Source of the DNA: Halieaceae bacterium
Lineage (GTDB): Bacteria; Pseudomonadota; Gammaproteobacteria; Pseudomonadales; Halieaceae
Direction: 5' to 3'
Assembly (NCBI GenBank): GCA_011523115.1
Contig: WTHO01000061.1
Coordinates: forward strand, 1-9,386
DNA length: 9,386 nt
Positions 1-8,312 of the stretch are shown piece after piece. A program made the translations under genes and the position numbers. The first letter of the stretch is position 1. Each line of letters starts with the position of its first letter. The notes beneath the pieces are model-generated. The model saw nothing but the letters and a program-made list of their open reading frames with translations, was not told the DNA's origin and made no database searches.

Positions 1-2
1 TC

Positions 3-128
3 GTCACCGCCCATATCTCGGGCAAGATGCGAAAAAACTACATCAGAATTTTAACCGGCGACAAAGTTCGGGTTGAACTCACGCCCTATGACCTGACCAA
101 GGGTCGTATTACTTATCGCGAGCGGTAA
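3..128 (+). CDS. infA: Translation initiation factor IF-1, C-terminal part (5' end outside window)
   Basis: The first reading frame of the window encodes 41 residues beginning [17 protein letters not shown] and ending GRITYRER before a TAA stop. This matches the C-terminal 41 residues of the 72-residue E. coli IF-1 almost residue for residue, so about 31 N-terminal codons lie left of the window. IF-1 is a single OB-fold protein that binds the A site of the 30S subunit and, with IF-2 and IF-3, ensures correct initiator tRNA selection. The visible part covers the last strands of the OB fold, including the basic KMRKNYIR stretch on the RNA-binding face. The gene converges on clpA, as in other gammaproteobacteria. 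Identity is certain; only its start and promoter are unseen. Confidence 0.97.
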   Translation, partial: VTAHISGKMRKNYIRILTGDKVRVELTPYDLTKGRITYRER

Positions 129-290
129 ACCCGCGCTTTGCTGGGCGACCGTCACGCCGAACCAAAAAAGGGGAAACGAGCCCTCGCTAACTGGCGAAAC
201 CCCGGATCAAACAATCCCATTATTGCGTCGCTGTTAAGCGAGGATACGCATGAAGCAGGGAAACCCTTGAACACAGCACCCGGGTAGGCT
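129..290. other. Convergent intergenic region between infA and clpA
   Basis: This 162-base gap receives transcription from infA on one side and from clpA on the other. It contains no open reading frame longer than a few codons and no recognisable tRNA, although E. coli has serW next to infA. A short hairpin (5-bp stem, TCGCT/AGCGA, at 228-241) has no following T-run. On the minus strand a T6 run (plus-strand A run at 164-169) follows a CCCC that could pair with a GGGG about 26 bases upstream. This is too weak to call a terminator for clpA. Confidence 0.6.
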
Positions 291-2567
291 TCAGGCCTCC
301 ACAGGCTCCTCAGCCTCAACTTCAGCCTCAATCAGCAGCCCAGAGCGGTCCGATGCCACGGTAACCACCGCGGTACCCCCCTTTGCCAATGACCCAAACA
401 GCACCATATCAGCCAGCGGCTTCTTAATATGCTCCTGAATCACCCGCTCCATGGGCCGAGCGCCCATGGTGGCGTCGTAGCCCTTCTCGACCAGCCAAAG
501 TCTGGCCTCCTCATCAACTTCGATCACCACCTGGCGCTCATCCAGTTGCGACTGAAGCTCGGTCAGGAATTTATCGGCCACTGTCAAAATAACATCTTCG
601 CCAAGCGGGCCGAAGGGCACGATGGCATCTAGCCGGTTTCTGAATTCCGGAGTAAACGTTCGGTTAATGGCCTCTATCGAGTCTGTCGAGTGATCCTGCA
701 TTGAGAATCCGATGGATCGCCGGCTCACATTTTCAGCGCCTGCGTTAGTCGTCATCACCAGAATGACGTTGCGGAAATCCGTCTTGCGACCGTTATTGTC
801 GGTGAGTGTGCCGTGGTCCATGACCTGCAACAGCAAGTTGAAGACTTCCGGATGCGCTTTCTCGATCTCGTCCAATAACACGACCGAGTGCGGATGTTTG
901 GTGACGGCGTCGGTGAGCAGGCCACCCTGGTCAAAGCCAACATAGCCCGGTGGCGCGCCAATCAGACGCGATACGGTGTGCCGCTCCATGTATTCGGACA
1001 TGTCAAAGCGCAATAACTCCAGCCCCATCTGCAATGCCAATTGACGAGTGAGTTCGGTTTTACCCACGCCCGTCGGCCCCGCTAGCAAAAAGCTCCCAAT
1101 GGGTTTCTGGCCGCCCCTCAGGCCGGCTCTGGCAAGCTTGATCGCACTCACCATCTGTGTGACGGCATCATCCTGACCAAAGACCGTCATTTTGAGATTA
1201 CCTTCAAGTTTGGCCAGTAACTCCTTGTCGTCACTACTCACGGTTTTCGGGGGTATGCGGGCAATTTTGGCTACTACCGCCTCGATGTCTGAGGGCCCCA
1301 CCACCTTTTTCCTTTTTGAGGGAGCCTGTAGCTGCTGGAAAGCCCCCGCCTCGTCGATGACATCTATCGCCTTATCAGGTAAAAAGCGGTCCGTGATGTA
1401 CCGCGCCGCCATTTCGGAGGCGACCCGCAGGGCCTTATCCGTGTAGCGAAGCTTATGGTGCGCCTCAAATCGTGACTTGAGGCCTTTCAAAATCTTATAG
1501 GCTTCCTCCACGGACGGCTCGGGGACATCAACCTTCTGGAAGCGACGACTGAGGGCCTTATCCTTGTCGAAGATGCCTCGATATTCCGCATAAGTGGTCG
1601 AGCCTACGCAGCGCATCTTCCCAGACGCGAGTAACGGCTTGAGAAGATTGCTGGCGTCCATCACCCCGCCTGAGGCGGCACCCGCTCCAATGATGGTGTG
1701 GATCTCGTCGATGAACAAAATCGCGTGGTCGCTCTCAGCCAGATTGGCCAGCAAGCCCTTAAGACGCTTTTCAAAATCGCCCCGGTATTTAGTGCCTGCC
1801 AACAGCGCGCCCAAGTCGAGTGAGTAAACCACCGCCTCCTTGAGGGTGTCGGGCACCTCCCCGTCGACGATCATTTTCGCCAGACCCTCTGCGATCGCAG
1901 TTTTGCCGACCCCGGACTCGCCCACCAGAAGCGGGTTGTTTTTACGCCGCCGCGCCAGAATTTGTGCGACCCGCTCCACCTCATTCAAACGGCCGATCAA
2001 GGGGTCAATATTCCCTGCCTCGGCTTCCGCATTCAGGTTGGTTGCGTAGGCGTCGAGAGGCCGTTTCTCGGCGGCGGCCTGTCCATCCTCAACATCACTT
2101 AGCGTATCACTCGACTCCAATGATTCCTCGCCGTCCTTACCGATACCGTGGGTAATAAAGTTGACGACATCCAGTCGAGAGATGTTTTGAGACTTCAGGA
2201 AGTAAACAGCCTGAGATTCCTGTTCGGAAAAAATAGCGACCAGCAAGTTTGCGCCCGTGACTTCCTGCTGCCCCGAACTCTGGACATGAAACACGGCGCG
2301 CTGAAGCACACGCTGGAATCCCAACGTTGGCTGCGTATCTCGGCCATCCTCAGAATCAGACAACAGCGGGGTGGTGGAGTCGATAAACTCAGTCAATTCT
2401 CCCCGTAAATCATCAAGGTCCACCTGACAGGCGTCCAACACCGCAACCGCCGCGGAGTCGTCCAACAGCGCTAGCAACAAGTGCTCCACCGTTATGAACT
2501 CATGGCGTCTCGCCCGCGCAGTGCGGAAGGTCTCATTGAGCGTATTTTCCAGCTCTTTGCTTAGCAT
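291..2567 (-). CDS. clpA: ATP-dependent Clp protease ATP-binding subunit ClpA
   Basis: The 758-residue protein, the same length as E. coli ClpA, is an AAA+ unfoldase that threads substrates into the ClpP peptidase in the cytoplasm. The double Clp-N domain spans about residues 1-140, followed by an acidic linker (about 143-168). D1 carries Walker A GESGVGKT (216-223), Walker B ILFIDEIH (283-290) and a KYRG pore loop near 260-263. D2 carries Walker A GPTGVGKT (497-504), Walker B VVLLDEIEK (562-570) and the GYVG pore loop (541-544). IGF at 619-621 is the loop that docks on ClpP. The C-terminus ends in an acidic tail (EAEVEAEEPVEA). The ATG at 2567 lies four bases after the clpS stop. A GAGGA Shine-Dalgarno sequence sits inside the last clpS codons, which suggests one transcript with translational coupling. 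ClpP is not in the window. Confidence 0.98.
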   Translation of the reverse strand: MLSKELENTLNETFRTARARRHEFITVEHLLLALLDDSAAVAVLDACQVDLDDLRGELTEFIDSTTPLLSDSEDGRDTQPTLGFQRVLQRAVFHVQSSGQQEVTGANLLVAIFSEQESQAVYFLKSQNISRLDVVNFITHGIGKDGEESLESSDTLSDVEDGQAAAEKRPLDAYATNLNAEAEAGNIDPLIGRLNEVERVAQILARRRKNNPLLVGESGVGKTAIAEGLAKMIVDGEVPDTLKEAVVYSLDLGALLAGTKYRGDFEKRLKGLLANLAESDHAILFIDEIHTIIGAGAASGGVMDASNLLKPLLASGKMRCVGSTTYAEYRGIFDKDKALSRRFQKVDVPEPSVEEAYKILKGLKSRFEAHHKLRYTDKALRVASEMAARYITDRFLPDKAIDVIDEAGAFQQLQAPSKRKKVVGPSDIEAVVAKIARIPPKTVSSDDKELLAKLEGNLKMTVFGQDDAVTQMVSAIKLARAGLRGGQKPIGSFLLAGPTGVGKTELTRQLALQMGLELLRFDMSEYMERHTVSRLIGAPPGYVGFDQGGLLTDAVTKHPHSVVLLDEIEKAHPEVFNLLLQVMDHGTLTDNNGRKTDFRNVILVMTTNAGAENVSRRSIGFSMQDHSTDSIEAINRTFTPEFRNRLDAIVPFGPLGEDVILTVADKFLTELQSQLDERQVVIEVDEEARLWLVEKGYDATMGARPMERVIQEHIKKPLADMVLFGSLAKGGTAVVTVASDRSGLLIEAEVEAEEPVEA

Positions 2568-2571
2568 TCAG

Positions 2572-2952
2572 CTAATCCTCATCGTCAGTGGAGGGCTCCA
2601 CTTCACACAGTAGCGGATGTCCGCTCTCTCTGGCTGACTCGTTGACCTGTGACGCCTTCGTTTCAGCAATATCCTGCGGATATATTCCACATACGCCTTT
2701 ACCCTTCGTATGGACCGCCAGCATGACTTGCGTCGCTTTTTCGCGATTCATACCAAAAAACTGTTCCAGCACCTGAACCACAAACTCCATCGGGGTGTAG
2801 TCGTCATTGAGCAGGATCACCCGATACAGCGGGGGACGCTTTAGTTTCGGCTTGGCGGGAGCAACAGCCAGATCGCCGTCGCCTTGATCTGAATCGTCTT
2901 CATTTGCACTGCAGGCCACGTTGAGTGGTCGATGGAGGAAACGCGCTCTCAT
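2572..2952 (-). CDS. clpS: ClpS, N-degron adaptor of ClpAP
   Basis: ClpS binds proteins with N-terminal Leu, Phe, Tyr or Trp and delivers them to the ClpA N-domain. From the ATG at 2952 the product has 126 residues (E. coli 106, P. aeruginosa about 120). The N-degron pocket is intact: [11 protein letters not shown] with N49, D50, D51 and gatekeeper-position M55, then VMLAVH with H81, then the conserved HPLLCEVE end. Residues 1-40 form the flexible extension that engages ClpA; it holds an acidic run, [11 protein letters not shown] (17-27). The frame stays open to a GTG at 2997, adding 15 residues ([15 protein letters not shown]). I prefer the ATG because its MRARF start resembles the lengths and layout of ClpS homologues, and because the AAAGG before the GTG is only two bases away. 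The ATG itself has no Shine-Dalgarno sequence. Stop is TAG, four bases before clpA. Confidence 0.93.
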   Translation of the reverse strand: MRARFLHRPLNVACSANEDDSDQGDGDLAVAPAKPKLKRPPLYRVILLNDDYTPMEFVVQVLEQFFGMNREKATQVMLAVHTKGKGVCGIYPQDIAETKASQVNESARESGHPLLCEVEPSTDDED

Positions 2953-2958
2953 AGGGTC

Positions 2959-2964
2959 AGTATA
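2959..2964 (-). promoter_or_regulatory. Candidate -10 element TATACT just upstream of the clpS ATG
   Basis: Read on the minus strand, TATACT matches the sigma70 -10 consensus at five of six positions. Only six bases separate it from the preferred clpS ATG at 2952, so transcription would begin on or beside the A of the start codon and give a leaderless mRNA. No good -35 hexamer stands 16-18 bases upstream, so this is a candidate only. If real, it rules out the upstream GTG as the start for that transcript. Confidence 0.35.
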
Positions 2965-3056
2965 GTGCACCTTGCGGGGATTTTTCGGCGCCTTCACGGC
3001 CTTTCATCAGATTTTTTTATCGCGGGCGGACTTCTGTTCTCGGGCTGGCCAAGCAT

Positions 3057-3082
3057 AAAAAAGCCCGCACTCGGCGGGCTTT
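3057..3082 (-). terminator. Rho-independent terminator of icd
   Basis: On the minus strand the sequence reads AAAGCCCGC, a five-base loop, then GCGGGCTTT with the T-run continuing to six Ts. The nine-base stem is perfect and GC-rich in its core. It begins 17 bases after the icd stop codon (3099-3101) and precedes clpS, so it should separate icd transcription from clpSA. The T-run exists only in the minus-strand direction (the plus strand has TTT then AAC), so it is a one-way terminator. Confidence 0.93.
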
Positions 3083-3098
3083 AACAACCGTCGATGTA

Positions 3099-4352
3099 TT
3101 ACATGTGTGCAACGACCGCCTCACCAAACGCCGAGCACGAGACCAAAGTTGCGCCGTCCATCAGCCGCTCGAAGTCGTAGGTCACTGTCTTGGCCTGAAT
3201 CGCCCCGTTCATCCCCGTAATAATGAGGTCAGCGGCCTCGTTCCATCCCAAATGCCGCAACATCATTTCTGCAGAAAGGATGAGTGATCCGGGGTTGACC
3301 TTGTCTTGACCGGCATATTTCGGAGCCGTCCCGTGAGTCGCCTCAAACAGGGCCACCGTATCCGACAGGTTCGCACCCGGTGCGATACCGATACCGCCGA
3401 CCTGTGCGGCTAGCGCATCCGAGAGATAATCACCATTCAGGTTAAGCGTTGCGACGACGCTGTAGTCACGAGGTCGGGTCAACACCTGCTGAAGCATGGC
3501 GTCGGCGATCACATCTTTAATCACGATGTCGCTGCCGGTGCGCGGGTTCTTGATGCTCACCCAAGGCCCACCATCCAGCAGTTCGCCGCCAAATTCCTGC
3601 TGGGCCAACTCATATCCCCAGTCTCGAAAGGCGCCCTCTGTGAACTTCATGATGTTGCCTTTATGAACGAGCGTCACGGACGGCAGGTCTTGGTCAATCG
3701 CGTATTGAATGGCTTTTCGGACCAATCTCTGGGTCCCCTCGGCGGATACGGGCTTGATGCCGATCCCAACATTCTGCGGGAAACGAATTTTAGTCGCGCC
3801 CATTTCCTGAATAATGAAGTCCACTACTTTCTGCGCTTCTTCAGTTCCCGCCTGATACTCAATACCTGCGTAAATGTCTTCAGAGTTCTCTCTGAAAATG
3901 ACCATATTGCAGTCGCCGGGGTTCTTGACTGGCGAGGGCACGCCCTCGAACCATCTTACCGGCCGCAAACAAGTGTAGAGGTCCAGCTCCTGCCGCAGCG
4001 CAACATTGAGAGACCTGAAGCCCCCACCTACCGGAGTGGTCAAAGGCCCCTTGATTGCCACACTGTAGGTTTTTATCGCATCCAAAGTTTCCTCAGGGAA
4101 CCAATCCCCATCGTACAACTCCGCCGCCTTCTCTCCTGTGTAGATTTCCATCCATGAAATTTGCCGCGTCCCGTCGTAAGCCTTTGCGACTGCAGCGTCG
4201 ACCACCGAAATCATGACTGGAGAGATGTCTACGCCGATGCCGTCACCCTCGATGTAAGGGATGATCGGATTGTTCGGAACAGTGATGCTGTTGTCGTCAT
4301 TGACGACAATCATCTCGCCGGTTTCAGGAATGGTGATGTGCTTGTATGACAT
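3099..4352 (-). CDS. icd: NADP-dependent isocitrate dehydrogenase
   Basis: This TCA-cycle enzyme converts isocitrate to 2-oxoglutarate and CO2, reducing NADP+. From the ATG at 4352 it has 417 residues (E. coli 416) and aligns end to end with the E. coli type. The substrate loop [13 protein letters not shown] contains S114, the counterpart of the E. coli serine phosphorylated by AceK. Catalytic Y161 and K231, metal-binding D284, D308 and D312, and the NADP-selecting K345, Y346, Y392 and R396 are all present. The frame extends 44 codons further upstream to 4484, but that part has no family similarity and crosses the divergent promoter region. A GGGGGA ribosome-binding site eight bases before the 4352 ATG supports the shorter start. 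A strong terminator follows. Because S114 is kept, regulation by AceK is possible, though aceK is not in the window. Confidence 0.98.
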   Translation of the reverse strand: MSYKHITIPETGEMIVVNDDNSITVPNNPIIPYIEGDGIGVDISPVMISVVDAAVAKAYDGTRQISWMEIYTGEKAAELYDGDWFPEETLDAIKTYSVAIKGPLTTPVGGGFRSLNVALRQELDLYTCLRPVRWFEGVPSPVKNPGDCNMVIFRENSEDIYAGIEYQAGTEEAQKVVDFIIQEMGATKIRFPQNVGIGIKPVSAEGTQRLVRKAIQYAIDQDLPSVTLVHKGNIMKFTEGAFRDWGYELAQQEFGGELLDGGPWVSIKNPRTGSDIVIKDVIADAMLQQVLTRPRDYSVVATLNLNGDYLSDALAAQVGGIGIAPGANLSDTVALFEATHGTAPKYAGQDKVNPGSLILSAEMMLRHLGWNEAADLIITGMNGAIQAKTVTYDFERLMDGATLVSCSAFGEAVVAHM

Positions 4353-4382
4353 AGTTTGTGTCCCCCAGATAAAACGTCTCGA

Positions 4383-4398
4383 CACGAATAGCTTCGTG
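4383..4398. repeat. Perfect inverted repeat CACGAA-TAGC-TTCGTG in the icd leader
   Basis: Two six-base arms pair perfectly around a four-base spacer, centred about 38 bases upstream of the icd ATG. In RNA this is a stable small hairpin; in DNA it is a compact two-fold operator-like site. An adjoining sequence on the right (GTGC-CGCCC-GCAC, 4396-4408) shares bases with the right arm, so two mutually exclusive foldings of the leader are possible. No known regulator motif is recognised. Confidence 0.5.
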
Positions 4399-4462
4399 CC
4401 GCCCGCACCGTTTAGTCGCCGCTTAAGGCAGCATGTAGATGTTTGGGTGCGAATGGCGCCGT

Positions 4463-4471
4463 ATTTTAGCA
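4463..4471 (-). promoter_or_regulatory. Candidate extended -10 promoter for icd (TGCTAAAAT)
   Basis: The minus strand reads TGC followed by TAAAAT, which fits the extended -10 form TGnTATAAT with one mismatch in the hexamer. The -35 region is poor, as is common for extended -10 promoters. Transcription would start near 4456, about 104 bases before the icd ATG. The element lies just outside the rluE start codon, so RNA polymerase bound here could interfere with rluE transcription. Confidence 0.45.
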
Positions 4472-4487
4472 TCAAATCCGGCAAACT

Positions 4488-5048
4488 ATGGCGATGTCAG
4501 AGATCATTCTCTTCAATAAGCCTTATCGCGTGCTGAGCCAATTCACCGACCGAGAGTCAGGCTCCGAGGCCAGGGCAACCCTTGCTGACTTCATTCAGGC
4601 ACCCGGTTTTCGACCCGCAGGTCGTCTGGATTATGATTCGGAGGGGTTGCTTGTCCTCACTGCTGACGGATCAATACAACAGAAAATCGCCCACCCTCGT
4701 GGTGGGCAACGCAAGGTTTATTGGGTGCAAGTTGAGGGCAGCATCACTGCAGAGGCCTGCCGCGCACTGAGGCGTGGCATTCACCTAAAAGATGGCCTGA
4801 CCCGCCCTGCTGAAGCCCAACCCATAGCTCCTCCTGCAGTATGGCCAAGACACCCGCCCATCCGGCAACGGAAAACCATCACTGATTCTTGGCTTGAGGT
4901 TGTGATTACCGAGGGTCGTAATCGTCAGGTTCGAAGGATGACCGCCGCTGTCGGTTTTCCCACTCTTCGCCTGATTCGAGTGGCGGTTGGCCCCTGGCAA
5001 ATCGATGACATAGAACCCGGCGGGTACCGCCGAGTGTCCGCACAATGA
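4488..5048 (+). CDS. rluE: 23S rRNA pseudouridine synthase RluE-type (RsuA/RluB/E/F family)
   Basis: The 186-residue protein belongs to the family that isomerises specific rRNA uridines to pseudouridine; E. coli RluE modifies U2457 of 23S rRNA. It opens with [14 protein letters not shown], followed by [15 protein letters not shown], where D48 is the catalytic aspartate. KVYWVQVEG and [24 protein letters not shown] are the later conserved family motifs. It lacks an N-terminal S4 RNA-binding domain, as RluE does and RsuA, RluB and RluF do not. The position opposite icd and ahead of mnmA also matches rluE. Two ATGs lie six bases apart (4488 and 4494) with little Shine-Dalgarno signal before either; the first is used here. 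The family is certain; the exact target uridine is inferred from orthology and synteny. Confidence 0.93.
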   Translation: MAMSEIILFNKPYRVLSQFTDRESGSEARATLADFIQAPGFRPAGRLDYDSEGLLVLTADGSIQQKIAHPRGGQRKVYWVQVEGSITAEACRALRRGIHLKDGLTRPAEAQPIAPPAVWPRHPPIRQRKTITDSWLEVVITEGRNRQVRRMTAAVGFPTLRLIRVAVGPWQIDDIEPGGYRRVSAQ

Positions 5049-5055
5049 CTGGCCG

Positions 5056-5084
5056 TTGACCCGGCACATCGCTACCCTCATGCT
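5056..5084 (+). promoter_or_regulatory. Weak promoter candidate upstream of mnmA
   Basis: TTGACC (5056-5061, five of six to the -35 consensus) is followed at exactly 17 bases by CATGCT (5079-5084), a poor -10 that keeps only the consensus A at position 2 and T at position 6. It sits in the 74-base gap between rluE and mnmA, so mnmA may have its own start in addition to readthrough from rluE. Confidence 0.22.
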
Positions 5085-5122
5085 TCCCAGCGAAATCGTG
5101 CTGAATCGGATCCAATAAGCCA

Positions 5123-6220
5123 GTGAGTCAACCAGCAGGCAGCGGTAGAACCGTCATTGTCGGCATGTCCGGCGGTGTGGACTCTTCTGTGGCCGCTATG
5201 CTGTTGCTCCAGCAGGGATATCGAGTCGAAGGCCTCTTTATGAAGAACTGGGAGGAGGACGACGGCACAGAATACTGTACCGCGAAAGAGGATCTCGCTG
5301 ACGCTCAAGCCGTGGCAGACCGTCTGGGCATCACGCTTCACAGTGCAAATTTTGCTGCAGAGTACTGGGATGACGTATTCGAGCATTTCCTCAAGGAGTA
5401 CGGTGCGGGCCGCACGCCGAACCCCGATATATTGTGTAACAGGGAAATTAAATTTCGCGCGTTTCTGGACTACGCGACTCAAATGGGCGCAGAGCTCATC
5501 GCGACCGGCCATTACGTTCAGACCGACACTCGAAATGGCAAGACGCAATTGATCAAAGGTAGGGATGCGACCAAAGATCAGAGCTATTTTCTTCATCAGG
5601 TCAACCACAACGCACTCAGCCGAACACTGTTCCCGGTGGGCTCAGTTGAAAAAACCACGGTCCGGCAGTTGGCCGATGAGGCTGGACTAAAAAACGCTCG
5701 TAAGAAGGACAGTACCGGCATCTGTTTTATTGGTGAGCGCCGGTTCCGCGATTTTCTGCGCCAGTATCTGCCGGCGAAGCCGGGACCAATTCAATCCCTC
5801 GATGGCGCTGTGCTGGGCGAGCACGAAGGTTTGATGTACCACACCATAGGGCAGCGTCAGGGGCTTCGCATTGGCGGGCTGGCTAATCGTCCCGAGGCCG
5901 CTTGGTACGTGGTAGATAAACGGCTGCCCGACAATACGCTTATTGTTGCTCAGGGCAACGAGCACCCCGCGCTCTTCCGGCAAACTTTGACGGCGAGCGA
6001 GACGATCTGGATCAGCGGCGAGACACCGGCCCTGCCGCTCCGTTGCCACGCAAAAATCCGATATCGACAGGCCGATCAACCCTGTACGGTGGAGTCAGGT
6101 GAGGATGGGCTCACCGTTACTTTTGACCAACCCCAGAGGGCGATCACACCAGGGCAATCGGTAGTGTTCTACCAGGGCTCTGTGTGCCTCGGTGGCGGCG
6201 TGATCGAGCACGCACAATGA
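5123..6220 (+). CDS. mnmA: tRNA-specific 2-thiouridylase MnmA (TrmU)
   Basis: MnmA installs sulfur at position 2 of wobble uridine 34 in tRNA-Lys, -Glu and -Gln, taking persulfide sulfur from the IscS/Tus relay and activating the uridine with ATP. The protein has 365 residues (E. coli 368). The PP-loop [12 protein letters not shown] starts at residue 14. The catalytic cysteine pair is C105 in [12 protein letters not shown] and C201 in [18 protein letters not shown] (127-131) and [10 protein letters not shown] (151-160) are further conserved blocks, and a beta-barrel C-terminal domain follows ([13 protein letters not shown] onward). The start is GTG at 5123: an in-frame stop lies at 5102-5104 and the only later Met before the PP-loop is inside it. 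No clear Shine-Dalgarno is present. The gene's TGA overlaps the hflD ATG by four bases. Confidence 0.98.
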   Translation: MSQPAGSGRTVIVGMSGGVDSSVAAMLLLQQGYRVEGLFMKNWEEDDGTEYCTAKEDLADAQAVADRLGITLHSANFAAEYWDDVFEHFLKEYGAGRTPNPDILCNREIKFRAFLDYATQMGAELIATGHYVQTDTRNGKTQLIKGRDATKDQSYFLHQVNHNALSRTLFPVGSVEKTTVRQLADEAGLKNARKKDSTGICFIGERRFRDFLRQYLPAKPGPIQSLDGAVLGEHEGLMYHTIGQRQGLRIGGLANRPEAAWYVVDKRLPDNTLIVAQGNEHPALFRQTLTASETIWISGETPALPLRCHAKIRYRQADQPCTVESGEDGLTVTFDQPQRAITPGQSVVFYQGSVCLGGGVIEHAQ

Positions 6221-6858
6221 CAGATCGAACCATCCTCGAACAACGAACCTTGGCCCTAGCGGGCGTCGCCCAGGCCGCGCGCATCGTCGACCTCGCCGCG
6301 AAAACAGGTAGCTGGCCCGAGCCTTTTGTAGAGGCCTCCATCCATTCTCTTTTTTGCTTTGAACCCGATTCCGTGGAGACGGTGTTTGGCACCCCCCAAG
6401 GCATCAGGTTGGGCCTTGAACAACTTTCAGCCTGTCTGCGACTGAGCCAAGACCCGGCGGCGGCAGACACCCTGCGATACACCATGGCCATCTTACAGCT
6501 AGAGCGGCGCTTTGCTGGTAGCGAGGACCTGCAGTCCGTGGTGCATTCACGGCTCCGCCACACAGCCTATAAGGCAGAAAATTTTTCAAATGATATCAGA
6601 GGCCTGAGCGCCAATATTTCAGCTATTTATCAAGATACGCTGAGTACGTTGAGCTATCGAATTAAAGTCACCGGTAGCGCGCAGCACCTGAACACCCCTC
6701 AGGTCGCCGATTTGGTCCGAACGCTACTGATGTGTGGAGTGCGCGCCGCCTTCCTGTGGCGCCAACTCGGGGGCAATCGATTCAAGTTAATGTGGAGCCG
6801 CGGTGCAATCAGGGATACAGCCGCAGGCCTCGCAACCGAGTTGGGCATTACGCACTGA
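6217..6858 (+). CDS. hflD: High frequency lysogenization protein HflD (DUF489 family)
   Basis: From the ATG at 6217 this encodes 213 residues, the E. coli HflD length. The N-terminus [21 protein letters not shown] matches the family's conserved opening, and [11 protein letters not shown] and the predicted all-helical composition fit as well. In E. coli HflD is a peripheral inner-membrane protein that binds phage lambda CII and lowers lysogeny; its general cellular role is unsettled. The start overlaps the mnmA stop as ATGA, implying translational coupling to the tRNA thiolase. An upstream in-frame ATG at 6184 would add 11 basic residues ([11 protein letters not shown]) encoded wholly inside mnmA. 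I reject it because the 6217 start gives the family length and N-terminus. Position between mnmA and purB is the conserved one. Confidence 0.95.
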   Translation: MTDRTILEQRTLALAGVAQAARIVDLAAKTGSWPEPFVEASIHSLFCFEPDSVETVFGTPQGIRLGLEQLSACLRLSQDPAAADTLRYTMAILQLERRFAGSEDLQSVVHSRLRHTAYKAENFSNDIRGLSANISAIYQDTLSTLSYRIKVTGSAQHLNTPQVADLVRTLLMCGVRAAFLWRQLGGNRFKLMWSRGAIRDTAAGLATELGITH

Positions 6859-6879
6859 GCAAATTGCGGACAGTCGACA

Positions 6880-6888
6880 TGGTAAACT
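6880..6888 (+). promoter_or_regulatory. Candidate extended -10 promoter for purB (TGGTAAACT)
   Basis: TG-G-TAAACT in the 60-base gap between hflD and purB matches the extended -10 pattern with two mismatches in the hexamer. A start near 6895 would leave a leader of about 24 bases before the purB ATG. No PurR-like operator (ACGCAAACGTTTGCGT type) is apparent in the gap. This would let purB and the downstream gene be expressed independently of mnmA-hflD. Confidence 0.3.
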
Positions 6889-6903
6889 GCAGCTCTTCGG
6901 TGA

Positions 6904-8295
<1,392 letters not shown>

Positions 8296-8312
8296 AGCCG
8301 TTTGGTCTGGCA

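Larger units (their letters stand above)
4353..4487. promoter_or_regulatory. Divergent icd / rluE control region
   Basis: The 135 bases between the icd ATG (minus strand) and the rluE ATG (plus strand) must hold the promoter of icd and probably that of rluE. On the minus strand it contains an extended -10 candidate at 4463-4471, which would give an icd leader of about 100 bases. That leader holds a perfect 6-bp inverted repeat at 4383-4398. On the plus strand I find no convincing -35/-10 pair for rluE: TATTTT at 4462-4467 has TTGGGT only 13 bases before it. Confidence 0.7.

Noticed and set aside
164..203. A possible clpA terminator on the minus strand
   Set aside because: Only a four-base GGGG/CCCC pair over a 26-base loop precedes the T-run; the stem is too weak.
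129..290. A possible tRNA-Ser gene next to infA, as in E. coli
   Set aside because: No T-loop GGTTCGA-type sequence, acceptor stem pairing or CCA end could be found on either strand.
3663..4157. 164-codon open frame on the plus strand inside icd
   Set aside because: It lies wholly antisense to well-conserved icd codons, has no recognisable domain or ribosome-binding site, and is explained by codon bias of the real gene.
4353..4484. 44-codon upstream extension of icd
   Set aside because: It has no similarity to Icd N-termini, spans the divergent promoter region, and a GGGGGA ribosome-binding site serves the ATG at 4352.
5078..5608. 176-codon open frame on the minus strand over the start of mnmA
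   Set aside because: It is antisense to the MnmA PP-loop region, its translation shows no family features, and its start is unsupported.
6184..6216. 11-codon upstream extension of hflD
   Set aside because: It lies entirely inside mnmA; the 6217 ATG gives the family's N-terminus and exact usual length.
6144..6563. 139-codon open frame on the minus strand over mnmA and hflD
   Set aside because: It is a low-complexity Arg/Ser-rich translation typical of a shadow frame in GC-rich DNA.
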